Below, one piece after another: positions 56,370-64,000 of a DNA stretch of 64,000 bases. Made by a program: the position numbers and the translations under genes. The stretch comes from Rheinheimera sp. D18 (GTDB taxonomy: Bacteria; Pseudomonadota; Gammaproteobacteria; Enterobacterales; Alteromonadaceae), in assembly GCF_004345025.1 (NCBI RefSeq), contig NZ_CP037745.1:1860001-1924000 (forward strand). The letters are read 5' to 3'. The notes below the pieces were generated by a model. That model did not search any database, was not told the DNA's origin, and was given only the letters and a program-made list of their open reading frames with translations. The number at the start of each line of letters is the position of its first letter. Position 1 is the stretch's first letter.

Positions 56370-56780
56370 TTAATGCTGATGTGAATTGTGACTAGCAGGC
56401 TGTTTTACATCCATCTTCATATCGCCATGGAACATAAAACCATAATCACCGCTCATTTTATGACCATCTTCGCCCATAACAATCCAACTAACTTGATAGT
56501 TACCACTTTTAAAGGATGGTAGCGGCCACTCAAATTCTGAAGCAGTTGTTGCTGAAGGCGTAAAACCAAATTTAACCGCGTTTTTCTCTGCATCAGTTAG
56601 GCTTAATTTCATCATCCGTACAGGGCCACTGAATGTCAGCTTTAACATTGTAGGGCTTTGCATTAACATCGCCTCATCTGCTGGTACTGTCTCAGTTAAA
56701 TCAACATGTGCAGACACCGTAGTCGCCATTAATAAAACAGCTATAGCACTCACTATTTTTAATGTTTTTAATATTTTCAT
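56370..56780 (-). CDS. copC: Copper resistance protein CopC
   Basis: 136 residues from the ATG at 56780 with AAGGTGA upstream. Signal peptide ends TTVSA-HVDL, so mature CopC begins with His1, the known Cu(II) ligand. It has the cupredoxin-like beta barrel with EDGHKMSGDYGFMF near its C-terminus (Asp and His of the Cu(II) site) and a His-rich tail. It binds copper in the periplasm and pairs with CopD. Confidence 0.92.
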   Translation of the reverse strand: MKILKTLKIVSAIAVLLMATTVSAHVDLTETVPADEAMLMQSPTMLKLTFSGPVRMMKLSLTDAEKNAVKFGFTPSATTASEFEWPLPSFKSGNYQVSWIVMGEDGHKMSGDYGFMFHGDMKMDVKQPASHNSHQH

Positions 56781-56797
56781 TTTTATCACCTTAATTA

Positions 56798-57910
56798 TTA
56801 AAACCAGAACCGCACACCCGCGAGCGCACTCGTCGTATCAGTCGCTTCATTATTCGCTCGGGCAAAGTCAGCGCTATTGCCATACTTAGCCATCCACTCA
56901 ACACCGATATAAGGCGCAAACTGGCGTGAGAACTCATAACGTAAACGCATTCCAGCATTTAAAGACGCTAAGCCTTTTCCGATACCATTAATGGCATCGT
57001 CTTTACCATAAGCAGTTAATCCCACTGTGCTTTGTAAGATTAAACGTTGCGTGAATAGCAATTCATATTCAGCTTCTGCTGCTATGGCTGTCCGCCCAGA
57101 GTTGCCTAAATAGGCCGTTACATCGACCTCAAACCAATACGGCGCTAAGCCTTGGACACCCAATGCCAACCACTGCCTACTTTCCCCTTCCGTGTAGGTA
57201 TCAAACCGGGCTCCGAGCTGGGCATCCCAAAACGTATAAACCGCACGGCTCCATAGCAAATCGGTTTGGCTTTCCTCTAACTTACCATCGCTTACCTCAC
57301 CTTCCAGCTTTATTGCTAGTCGATTAAAAGTAGTGCCATACCAGCCTTGTAATTCAAATGCTAAGCTATCCGTAGCAAACTGGTGCTCCAACTTATCTGC
57401 TTTAATTGCGTAAAAACGGTGTTCATCTGCCAGTTTTAACTGGCGACCGCCGCCTATAGCATAAGGCCCGTCGGCTAAGGTATAACCGCCAGAATAAGCA
57501 TGAGGATCTCGGGCATCTGCAGGCGCTTTTCCGCCCTGCATTTTCATATCGCCATGATCCATTTGGCTGTGGTCCATCGCCTTATTGCCATGGTTCATCT
57601 TGCTATGACCCATTGCGCTGTGGTCCATTGCCGTATCACCATGCTTCATCTTGCTATGTTCCATTGCGCTGTGGTCCATCGCCTTATCGCCATGGTTCAT
57701 CTTGCTATGATCCATCTGGCTGTGGTCCATTACCTTATCGCCATGCTTCATCTTGCTATGATCCATCTGGCTGTGGTCCATTACCTTATCGCCATGCTTC
57801 ATCTTGCTATGGTCCATTTCGCTGTCTGCCATCACCCCAGCACTTACCAGCAATAAACTAGCTGTTAACGCAATCACCGGCGTGGTACTTACTAATTTTA
57901 TGATTCTCAT
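56798..57910 (-). CDS. copB: Copper resistance protein B (CopB) with Met/His repeats
   Basis: 370 residues. A signal peptide (about 1-28), then five copies of a 17-residue Met/His/Asp repeat at 32-116, and a CopB outer-membrane beta-barrel domain from about 145 (YAIGGGRQLKLADEHRFYAI, then WLALGVQGLAPYWFEVD, ending in aromatic Phe). The repeats bind copper at the cell surface. The start ATG overlaps the copA-oxidase stop (ATGA), so translation is coupled. Start choice is secure. Confidence 0.93.
   Translation of the reverse strand: MRIIKLVSTTPVIALTASLLLVSAGVMADSEMDHSKMKHGDKVMDHSQMDHSKMKHGDKVMDHSQMDHSKMNHGDKAMDHSAMEHSKMKHGDTAMDHSAMGHSKMNHGNKAMDHSQMDHGDMKMQGGKAPADARDPHAYSGGYTLADGPYAIGGGRQLKLADEHRFYAIKADKLEHQFATDSLAFELQGWYGTTFNRLAIKLEGEVSDGKLEESQTDLLWSRAVYTFWDAQLGARFDTYTEGESRQWLALGVQGLAPYWFEVDVTAYLGNSGRTAIAAEAEYELLFTQRLILQSTVGLTAYGKDDAINGIGKGLASLNAGMRLRYEFSRQFAPYIGVEWMAKYGNSADFARANNEATDTTSALAGVRFWF
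57563..57817 (-). repeat. Five-copy 51-base tandem repeat inside copB
   Basis: Codes for five 17-residue units of the type MDHSKMKHGDKVMDHSQ, with small changes in each copy (K/N, V/A, D/E/G). Each unit has three or four Met and three His residues. A partial sixth unit (MDHGDMKM) follows. Confidence 0.9.
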
Positions 57911-59691
57911 GACACCACCACTTCTCTAAACATACCTGCATCCATATGAAATAACAGATGACAATGCCAGGCCCACCGTCCTACATCATGCGGCGTTGTT
58001 AAAAAACTAATTCGCTGAGCAGGTTGCACCGGAATAGTATGGCGTCTGACTTGGACTTCACCACTTTCACTTTCTAAATCACTCCACATTCCATGCAAAT
58101 GCATAGGATGAGGCATCATAGTGTCGTTTTGTAAAATCACCCTAACGCACTGATTTAACTTCATATGCACAGGTGTACTTTGGCCAAACTCTAAACCATC
58201 AATTGACCAGCTATAGCGTTCCATATTGCCAGTTAGGTGCAATTCAATTTCAGCTTCAGGACGCCGTGGTTCAATAACGTTTTCTAGTGAATGCAGATCG
58301 GATAACGTCAGCACTTTTCGGCCATTATTGCGTAAACCAATGCCCGGATCGTCCAAGTTAGTTCTTGGCGTATCTACCCGCATATCAACCGAAGGGCCAT
58401 ATTCAGTACTGGCATGGCGCACTTGCGTGCTGGCTTTAGCATAAGCAGCGGCCGGCCCTGCATGCTGACTTAAATCCATCGGCATAGCTGCGCCATGTTG
58501 GCTATGATCCATAGCGCCCTCTGTCATTGAACCGCCATGGGACATATTGCCCATCATGTCGGCCATCGCTAACCACTCTACTGGATCGACTGCCGGTACC
58601 GGTGCATTTATATTGTTAGCTACCGCTAGGGTACCTCGAGCATAACCGGTGCGTTCTATGGTCTGGGCGAAAATGGTATAAGCATCAGATTGCGGTGTGA
58701 CCAGTACATCATAGGTTTCACCCGGGCCAAATCGGAATTCATCAACGGTTACTGGATGGACATTTTGGCCATCTGACTGTACTACGGTCATTTGCAGTTC
58801 CGGGATACGGACATCGAAGAAGGTATTGCTGGCGCCATTAATAAAGCGCAAGCGAACTTTTTCGCCTTTTTTAAACAGGCCTCGCCAATTGGCCAGCGGT
58901 GTGCTGCCGTTAAATAAGTAGGTTAGTGCAGCGCTTGACACATCTCCCAAGTCTGTCGGGCTCATGCGCATTTCTTGCCACATTTTACGTTTTGATAATG
59001 CTGAACTAAGCCCTTTTTCTGACAGGTCTCGGAAAAAATCTCGTACTGTTGGTTGATTATAATTGTAGATATCACCTTGCACTTTTAGTTTACTAAATAC
59101 TTTCATCGGGTCATCATCGGTCCAGTCTGAAAGCTGTACCACATACTCCCTATCAGCAACGATGATATCTTGCTCTCTAGGCTCGATGATTAGTGCACCG
59201 TACATGCCAGTCATTTCTTGGAAGCCACTATGAGAGTGATACCAGTAAGTACCGCTTTGCTGCAGGTTAAACTTATAGACAAAGGTTTCACCGGGCATAA
59301 TGCCCTTAAAGCTTAAGCCTGGTACCCCATCCATTTGATAAGGTAAAATAATGCCATGCCAGTGAATAGAGCTAGGCACCGATAAGGTATTGGTCACTTT
59401 AATCGTCACCTCATCGCCTTCGCGTAAGCGCAGCGTTGGTGCCGGAATAGAGCCATTAATGGTGGTTGCTGTACGTACTACACCGGTAAAATTGACTAAG
59501 GACTCAGCAATGGTTAGCTCGATAACTTTGCCGCTTAATTCTGGTGCAGAACCTGTCGCGGCATTGTCTTTAAAAGAGCTACCGGCGCGAACAACATGCG
59601 GGAAACTCGCTATAACGCCTCCGACGGCAAGACCTTGTACAAAGCGGCGCCGCGAAATAGAAGCCGGTAATTTGAACTTGTTATCATCCAT
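57907..59691 (-). CDS. copA: Copper resistance multicopper oxidase (CopA/PcoA type)
   Basis: 594 residues. Twin-arginine signal (ISRRRFVQGLAVGG near 13-26) for export of the folded protein. Multicopper-oxidase motifs: HWHGIILP, WYHSHSGFQEM, HPMHLHGMW and RWAWHCHLLFHMDAGM, supplying all type 1, 2 and 3 copper ligands. A Met-rich insert near 395-420 (MADMMGNMSHGGSM, MDHSQHGAAMPMD) resembles the CopA/PcoA copper-binding insert. It oxidises Cu(I) in the periplasm. It begins the copABCD-DUF411 operon. The same symbol is used for the unrelated ATPase at 52089-54590. Confidence 0.95.
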   Translation of the reverse strand: MDDNKFKLPASISRRRFVQGLAVGGVIASFPHVVRAGSSFKDNAATGSAPELSGKVIELTIAESLVNFTGVVRTATTINGSIPAPTLRLREGDEVTIKVTNTLSVPSSIHWHGIILPYQMDGVPGLSFKGIMPGETFVYKFNLQQSGTYWYHSHSGFQEMTGMYGALIIEPREQDIIVADREYVVQLSDWTDDDPMKVFSKLKVQGDIYNYNQPTVRDFFRDLSEKGLSSALSKRKMWQEMRMSPTDLGDVSSAALTYLFNGSTPLANWRGLFKKGEKVRLRFINGASNTFFDVRIPELQMTVVQSDGQNVHPVTVDEFRFGPGETYDVLVTPQSDAYTIFAQTIERTGYARGTLAVANNINAPVPAVDPVEWLAMADMMGNMSHGGSMTEGAMDHSQHGAAMPMDLSQHAGPAAAYAKASTQVRHASTEYGPSVDMRVDTPRTNLDDPGIGLRNNGRKVLTLSDLHSLENVIEPRRPEAEIELHLTGNMERYSWSIDGLEFGQSTPVHMKLNQCVRVILQNDTMMPHPMHLHGMWSDLESESGEVQVRRHTIPVQPAQRISFLTTPHDVGRWAWHCHLLFHMDAGMFREVVVS

Positions 59692-59740
59692 TTATATAAC
59701 CCTTGAGCTTATTTATTTCATCTAGCTTAGCTATTTATAA

Positions 59741-59800
59741 CTGTCAGCAACATGACTCTGACATGACAAAGTTGTAACCTTGTTGTCATCTAGCTGACAG
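59741..59800. promoter_or_regulatory. Nested inverted repeats, probable CopR/CusR-type box
   Basis: The inner dyad ATGACAA-N13-TTGTCAT (59763-59789) lies inside the outer dyad CTGTCAG (59741-59747) / CTGACAG (59794-59800). TGACAA/TTGTCA is the core of CusR boxes. It lies between the divergent copper oxidase operon and the two-component genes. Confidence 0.65.
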
Positions 59801-59847
59801 CCTGTTTATTGCAAGCTATCAGTTACCCCTATTTAACAGGAAAGGCT

Positions 59848-60537
59848 ATGCGATTACTGATTGTTGAAGACGAAATCAAAACGGGTGATTATTTAAAACA
59901 AGGCCTCACTGAAGCGGGTTTTCAAGTTTCCTTAGTCAGAAATGGCTTAGACGGTCATCACCTGGCAATGACTGAAGTATTTGATCTGATAGTGCTGGAT
60001 GTGATGCTGCCTGATGTTAATGGCTGGCGGATAGTGCAATCCATTCGCGAGCGCAATAACCTGACGCCGGTATTATTTTTATCCGCCCGTGATAGCGTTG
60101 ATGACAGAGTGAAAGGCTTAGAGTTAGGCGCGGATGATTACTTAATTAAACCTTTTGCTTTCTCTGAAGTATTGGCGCGAGTACGCAGCCTAATACGCCG
60201 CGGCCAAACCATAACTACGCCAGATCTACTTCAGGTGGCCGATTTACAATTAGATGTCGCCAAAAGACGAGTCATGCGCAGCGGAGTCAAAATTGCCTTA
60301 AGTCATAAAGAGTTCTCTTTATTAGAGTTATTAATGCGACGCAGCGGTGAAGTTTTACCCAGATCGTTAATCGCCTCACAGGTATGGGATATGAATTTTG
60401 ATAGTGACACCAATGTTATTGATGTCGCGATAAGAAGATTACGGGCTAAAGTAGATGATGATTTTATGCCAAAATTAATCCACACCGTGCGCGGCATGGG
60501 CTATAAACTTGAAAACGAGCAAGCGGATGAAGCATAA
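59848..60537 (+). CDS. Copper-responsive OmpR-family response regulator
   Basis: 229 residues from the ATG at 59848; the frame is open further upstream. REC domain with the acidic pair ED at 7-8, phosphorylated Asp51 in VLDVMLPDV, and [26 protein letters not shown]. The winged-helix DNA-binding domain ends [10 protein letters not shown]. The pattern ([20 protein letters not shown]) is that of CusR/CopR. It overlaps the kinase start by 11 bases. Confidence 0.93.
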   Translation: MRLLIVEDEIKTGDYLKQGLTEAGFQVSLVRNGLDGHHLAMTEVFDLIVLDVMLPDVNGWRIVQSIRERNNLTPVLFLSARDSVDDRVKGLELGADDYLIKPFAFSEVLARVRSLIRRGQTITTPDLLQVADLQLDVAKRRVMRSGVKIALSHKEFSLLELLMRRSGEVLPRSLIASQVWDMNFDSDTNVIDVAIRRLRAKVDDDFMPKLIHTVRGMGYKLENEQADEA

Positions 60538-61921
60538 CACTAAACGACCACTGTCCTTGACCCTAAGAGTGGTACTGTCTGTCGTGGTCACTATTGCGGT
60601 TTGTTTGCTGGTTGTTAGGCAGCTGCTTATCAGCTCTATAGAGCATCATTTTATCGAACAAGATGCCGATGAACTTGGCGTTATTGTTCACTCTGTGCAG
60701 CAAGTGTTCCTTAACGAGCCTAAAGAACCGCAGATTTTAGCTCAATCGTTATCGCAAGCTGTTGCCGGACATCATGGCGTCTATTACCAGATAACCAATT
60801 CCCAGCAGCAAATTATGTATAACAATGCTAATTTTGATTTACGCCAACTAACAAATACCGATGTCACCACAAATAAATTTAAAATAGAAAATATTCAACA
60901 CTGGCAATATCAAGATAAAGCCTATCGCGGTATTGCTCTGAACATAGCCACTGCAAACGATAACTACCGGTTAATTGCAGCCATTGATATGGACTTTCAC
61001 ATCCACTTTTTGCAGCAACTCGGTCAAAGTCTTTGGATAATTTTACTCGGTTCCTGCCTCCTTACGTTATTAGCAGCTTGGATTGCGGTGCATCAAGGTT
61101 TAGCGCCACTTAGAGGATTAAGTGACAATATGCGCGATATTCAAACCAGCAAACTCGACATTAGATTAAACGCCAACGAAGTGCCCTCAGAATTAACGCA
61201 TATGGTGCAGTCATTCAACCACATGCTAAACCGCTTAGAAGATGGTTTTACTAAGTTATCGCACTTTAGTGCTGACATTGCTCACGAAATTCGCACCCCT
61301 TTAACCAATATAATCACCCAAACCCAAGTCAGTTTATCTCGGCCTCGAACAGCTGCAGAATACCAAAACGTGTTATTTTCTAATTTAGAAGAGCAAGAGC
61401 GACTGAGTAAAATGGTGAGCGATATGCTGTGGCTGGCCAAAAGTAAAAATGGTTTAATTACCCCGAATAAACAGCCTTTAAATATTGCCGATGAAGTCGC
61501 GGCCATATTCGAGTTTTTTGAAGCGTTAGCAGACGAGGCCGGAGTCAAACTCGTGTTTAGCGGTCAGCCCAGCGTCATTAATGCCGATCGCACTTTGCTA
61601 AGGCATGCTTTAACTAATTTGCTATCAAATGCGATACGACACACAGCTTCAGGCCATAGCATTGTGGTCAACAGCTTCCAGCAAGCTACTAACACGCTTT
61701 GTATCAGTGTCGAAAACCCTGGCCCAGCAATATCCGCCGAGCATTTACCTTATTTATTTGAACGTTTTTATCGCGCCGATCTATCAAGACAACGCCACAG
61801 TGATGGTGCAGGTTTGGGGCTGGCTATTACTAAAGCGATTATCGAAGCACATGACGGTGATATCAGCGTCACCTCAGATAAAAATCTTACACGTTTTGTT
61901 ATTACACTACGCATGACTTAA
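60527..61921 (+). CDS. Copper-responsive sensor histidine kinase
   Basis: 464 residues from the ATG at 60527. Two membrane helices (about 14-34 and 160-185) flank a periplasmic sensor domain; HAMP follows. Kinase core: phosphoacceptor His in [15 protein letters not shown] box LLSNAIRHT, and [20 protein letters not shown]. It matches the CusS/CopS heavy-metal sensor family and should phosphorylate the regulator before it. A perfect terminator follows. Confidence 0.92.
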   Translation: MKHNTKRPLSLTLRVVLSVVVTIAVCLLVVRQLLISSIEHHFIEQDADELGVIVHSVQQVFLNEPKEPQILAQSLSQAVAGHHGVYYQITNSQQQIMYNNANFDLRQLTNTDVTTNKFKIENIQHWQYQDKAYRGIALNIATANDNYRLIAAIDMDFHIHFLQQLGQSLWIILLGSCLLTLLAAWIAVHQGLAPLRGLSDNMRDIQTSKLDIRLNANEVPSELTHMVQSFNHMLNRLEDGFTKLSHFSADIAHEIRTPLTNIITQTQVSLSRPRTAAEYQNVLFSNLEEQERLSKMVSDMLWLAKSKNGLITPNKQPLNIADEVAAIFEFFEALADEAGVKLVFSGQPSVINADRTLLRHALTNLLSNAIRHTASGHSIVVNSFQQATNTLCISVENPGPAISAEHLPYLFERFYRADLSRQRHSDGAGLGLAITKAIIEAHDGDISVTSDKNLTRFVITLRMT

Positions 61922-61949
61922 CGATATAAAACCCCGACAAACCCTGATA

Positions 61950-61981
61950 AAGCCCTGCGTAATGTTAATTACGCAGGGCTT
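61950..61981. terminator. Strong terminator after the copper two-component genes
   Basis: A perfect 14-pair stem, AAGCCCTGCGTAAT with ATTACGCAGGGCTT, around a GTTA loop. It can act in both directions. Confidence 0.9.
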
Positions 61982-61987
61982 ATTTAA

Positions 61988-62161
61988 TTAGCTAAAGACA
62001 TCAAAAGCGATATCAGATTCAGGCACCCCTTTATCTCTCAGTAACCTTATGGTGTCATCCATCAATCCTTTGGGACCGCATAAATAAAATTCAGGATCGC
62101 CTTGCGCAACGATATTTTGCCAATTTAAAGCCAATACATGTTGGGCATAACCGGTCGCAAA
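61988..62161 (-). pseudogene. C-terminal remnant of a flavodoxin/ferredoxin reductase-type gene
   Basis: About 57 in-frame codons ending at a TAA (61988-61990). They include ATGYAQHVLALNW near the start and DPEFYLCGPKGLMDDTIRLL near the end, closing DIAFDVFS. The Cys-Gly-Pro motif is the NAD(P)-binding terminus of FNR-family reductases. A TAA at 62162-62164 closes the frame upstream and there is no start codon, so only the tail is present. Confidence 0.75.
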
Positions 62162-62275
62162 TTACCGATAGAAAAAGACAGTTTTGTTACACCTTTGGCC
62201 GATATTGATGCCTTTATCAACAATGCAAAATCGCGGCTCTGGCAGCGTGAGCCTAAGGTGCGTGACTTAGCTTAA
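62138..62275 (+). pseudogene. Short C-terminal gene remnant of unknown family
   Basis: A 46-codon frame, ATG to TAA, that overlaps the reductase remnant on the other strand. Its tail (LADIDAFINNAKSRLWQREP) has a coding look, and a good terminator follows at 62293. It is probably the 3' end of a gene cut by the same deletion. I cannot assign it to a family. Confidence 0.4.
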
Positions 62276-62292
62276 TCGGGTTTAGTTAAATT

Positions 62293-62333
62293 AAAACTTA
62301 GAACTCAGCTTGCTTGCTGGGTTTTAAGTTTTT
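62293..62333 (+). terminator. Rho-independent terminator after the remnant
   Basis: A 17-pair stem with two G-U pairs (AAAACTTAGAACTCAGC with GCTGGGTTTTAAGTTTT) and a TTGCTT loop, ending in a T-run. Confidence 0.8.
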
Positions 62334-62407
62334 AGATCGCGGAGCTCTTCAGTTACAATGCACCTACATCGCATCTCATAATCGCTATTAGGCGTGTATA
62401 ACTTATT

Positions 62408-62914
62408 ATGCAACTGATCAAAATTGATAAAGCCCGTTATCGGCGGCATTTAAACCGCGTTATTGTCGGCAGTATCGCGGCGTTGGCCATCGGTAGTTTA
62501 GCCATAGCGCAAATACTTATTGCGCTATTTCCTGACGCAAGCGGCAGCCATTTCCATTGGAATTTATTAGGTGTAGTTGTTACCACGCTAACTATAGGTT
62601 GGCTATTGAACAAATATCGCACGCATGCTTATATGACCGAAGTGGTATATGTGTGGGACTTAAAGCAGGCGCTAAATAAAATAACCCGCAAAATGCCTAA
62701 GCTGAAAGCAGCCGCGCAAGCCGGTAATGCCGACGCCCTTTTGGCGCTGCAATACAGTTATGCTGGGTCGCGCTTATTGTGGCACTTAGACGACAATAGC
62801 ATAGTGATGGAAGAGTTATCCGTTGCCCAATTAGAGCTTGATAGCTTAATCACCAAGTATAATCTGACGTTAAATACCGATGATTATAACGATTTAATTT
62901 TAAACCAGTTTTAA
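62408..62914 (+). CDS. DUF3087 membrane protein
   Basis: 168 residues. Two membrane helices (about 18-40 and 50-66) and a soluble alpha-helical C-terminus with LLALQYSYAGSRLLWHLDDNS. It matches the DUF3087 family of Alteromonadales and Pseudomonadales. Function unknown. It is convergent with the MFS gene and overlaps its stop by four bases. Confidence 0.82.
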   Translation: MQLIKIDKARYRRHLNRVIVGSIAALAIGSLAIAQILIALFPDASGSHFHWNLLGVVVTTLTIGWLLNKYRTHAYMTEVVYVWDLKQALNKITRKMPKLKAAAQAGNADALLALQYSYAGSRLLWHLDDNSIVMEELSVAQLELDSLITKYNLTLNTDDYNDLILNQF

Positions 62915-64000
62915 CGTTTCTTTGCTGGTTTTAGTTCAGGCAACCAAAAACCTACTATGCCTAATAGCGGTAATACCGCACACACCTTGTACACCATGCC
63001 AATGCTATAAAAGTCAGCTAATGCACCTATAGCAGCTGCACCTATGCCAGCAATGCCAAAGGCGATACCAAAAAACAGCCCAGATACAGTACCAATTTTA
63101 CCTGGCATTAATTCTTGGCCGTACACAATCATCGCTGGGAATGCTGAAGCTAAAATCATGCCGACTAAAAACACTAATACCAGCGTGGTAGAAAAGCTAA
63201 CAAAAGGCAGCATTAAAGCAAACGGCGCTGAACCTAAAATAGAGCCTAAAATAATACGTTTGCGTCCTATGTAGTCGCCCACCGGTCCGCCGGCAATAGT
63301 GCCTATGGCAACACCAACTAAAAATAAAAACAAGCAGTATTGCGAGGTTTGAATACTCACGTCAAAGCGGTCAATTAGATAAAACGTAAAGTAACTGTGT
63401 AAGCCCGCCAAATAAACAAACTTAGAAAACAGTAACATCAGTAACAAGGTTAATGCGGTTCGTACTTGCGTCTTGCTAAGGCCGTTATCATACTTAGCTA
63501 AGCTGGCTCGGCCTTTAACTGTTTTTAAATTTGCCGAATACCAGTAACTCACCCTTAATAATAAGGTCATACCAAGTAGCGCTAATAATGCCACCCAAGC
63601 GACACTTTTTTGGCCATTAGGTAAAATTAATACGGCTGCAAAAATAGGGCCTATTGCGGTGCCAACATTGCCCCCTACCTGGAAGATAGATTGCGCTAAA
63701 CCGTGTTTTCCAGCCGATGCCATTCTAGCAATACGCGACGATTCAGGATGAAACACCGAAGAACCTATACCTATTAACGCTGCAGCCAACAACACCATGC
63801 CATAGCTTGCTGCATAGGCCAGAATAATTAAGCCAAACAACGTAAAACTCATGCCTATAGGTAAAGAAAATGGCATCGGTTTTTTATCGGTAAAACGACC
63901 AATAAATGGCTGTAACAAGGACGCCATCGTTTGGTACACCAGAGTAATTAAGCCTATTTGCATAAAACTAAGATTAAAATTACCCGATAACACCGGATAA
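62911..64000 (-). CDS. MFS transporter, fosmidomycin-resistance (Fsr) type (partial)
   Basis: About 360 visible residues; the N-terminus is cut by the window edge, because the frame continues upstream of the first start-like codon (Tyr-Pro-Val-Leu-Ser) to 64000. Eleven membrane helices are visible. FHPESSRIARMASAGKHGLAQSIFQVGGNVG near 82-112 is the Fsr hallmark, as is GGPVGDYIGRKRIILGS near 230. Fsr exports fosmidomycin and similar small molecules. The three missing helix-1 residues' worth of sequence plus leader would complete a normal 400-residue protein. Confidence 0.88.
   Translation of the reverse strand, partial: YPVLSGNFNLSFMQIGLITLVYQTMASLLQPFIGRFTDKKPMPFSLPIGMSFTLFGLIILAYAASYGMVLLAAALIGIGSSVFHPESSRIARMASAGKHGLAQSIFQVGGNVGTAIGPIFAAVLILPNGQKSVAWVALLALLGMTLLLRVSYWYSANLKTVKGRASLAKYDNGLSKTQVRTALTLLLMLLFSKFVYLAGLHSYFTFYLIDRFDVSIQTSQYCLFLFLVGVAIGTIAGGPVGDYIGRKRIILGSILGSAPFALMLPFVSFSTTLVLVFLVGMILASAFPAMIVYGQELMPGKIGTVSGLFFGIAFGIAGIGAAAIGALADFYSIGMVYKVCAVLPLLGIVGFWLPELKPAKKR

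Noticed and set aside
57563-57817. CRISPR-like array
   Set aside because: The regular spacing is a 51-base protein-coding tandem repeat with no unique spacers.
57500-57861. Two plus-strand open frames of 118 and 82 codons over the copB repeat
   Set aside because: Mirror frames of a low-complexity tandem repeat; they have no ribosome site and the minus strand is clearly coding.
51660-62407. Copper region as an island flanked by direct repeats of the tRNA-Val 3' end
   Set aside because: I could not find a second copy of the tRNA 3' end near the far edge, and no integrase is in the window.

Overview
The window looks like chromosomal DNA of an Alteromonadales-type gammaproteobacterium of the Rheinheimera / Alishewanella / Arsukibacterium kind. 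That placement is inference from gene content: an XrtA/PEP-CTERM exopolysaccharide locus, a thrS-infC-rpmI-rplT operon, PsrA-like control of fadE, and DUF3080 and DUF3087 proteins.

Positions 1-30730 are one large exosortase-A (XrtA/PEP-CTERM) exopolysaccharide locus. A tightly coupled minus-strand operon (12092 to beyond position 1) encodes a CapK-like adenylating enzyme, glycosyltransferases, two NodB-type deacetylases, a serine acetyltransferase-like protein, an ATP-grasp ligase, an asparagine-synthetase-like protein without the N-terminal cysteine, and a FemAB/CelD-like acetyltransferase that runs off the left edge. Divergent from it are the exosortase (fused to an EpsI domain) and the TPR lipoprotein PrsT. 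Next come two paralogous THxN-type PEP-CTERM proteins, each behind a sigma-54-like promoter, with a QueC-like PP-loop protein between them. They are followed by an N-acyl amino acid synthase-like acyltransferase paired with a VAO-type flavoenzyme, a secreted protein of unknown function, a membrane-anchored EEP-family protein, more glycosyltransferases, a secreted trypsin-like protease and the PrsK sensor kinase. PrsR, the usual sigma-54 activator partner, is not in the window.

Positions 30769-51688 are ordinary chromosomal genes: a GNAT acetyltransferase, fadE with a TetR/PsrA-like repressor and its likely operator, an HD-GYP phosphodiesterase, dipeptidyl peptidase IV, upp, an alpha/beta hydrolase, an NlpE/META lipoprotein, the thrS-infC-rpmI-rplT translation operon, a chemoreceptor, a fructosamine kinase, a pteridine reductase, ribE, a MATE exporter and tRNA-Val(GAC). 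The thrS leader carries two hairpins whose seven-base loops match the anticodon loops of tRNA-Thr(GGU) and tRNA-Thr(UGU). infC starts with AUU.

Positions 52089-61921 are a copper-resistance region. It holds a P-type ATPase that resembles Bacteroidota proteins, a copABCD-DUF411 operon in which CopB has five 17-residue Met/His repeats, and a divergent two-component system with a nested inverted repeat between the two transcription units. Remnants of two genes (61988-62275) lie just beyond it. The window ends with a DUF3087 protein and a truncated Fsr-like MFS transporter.
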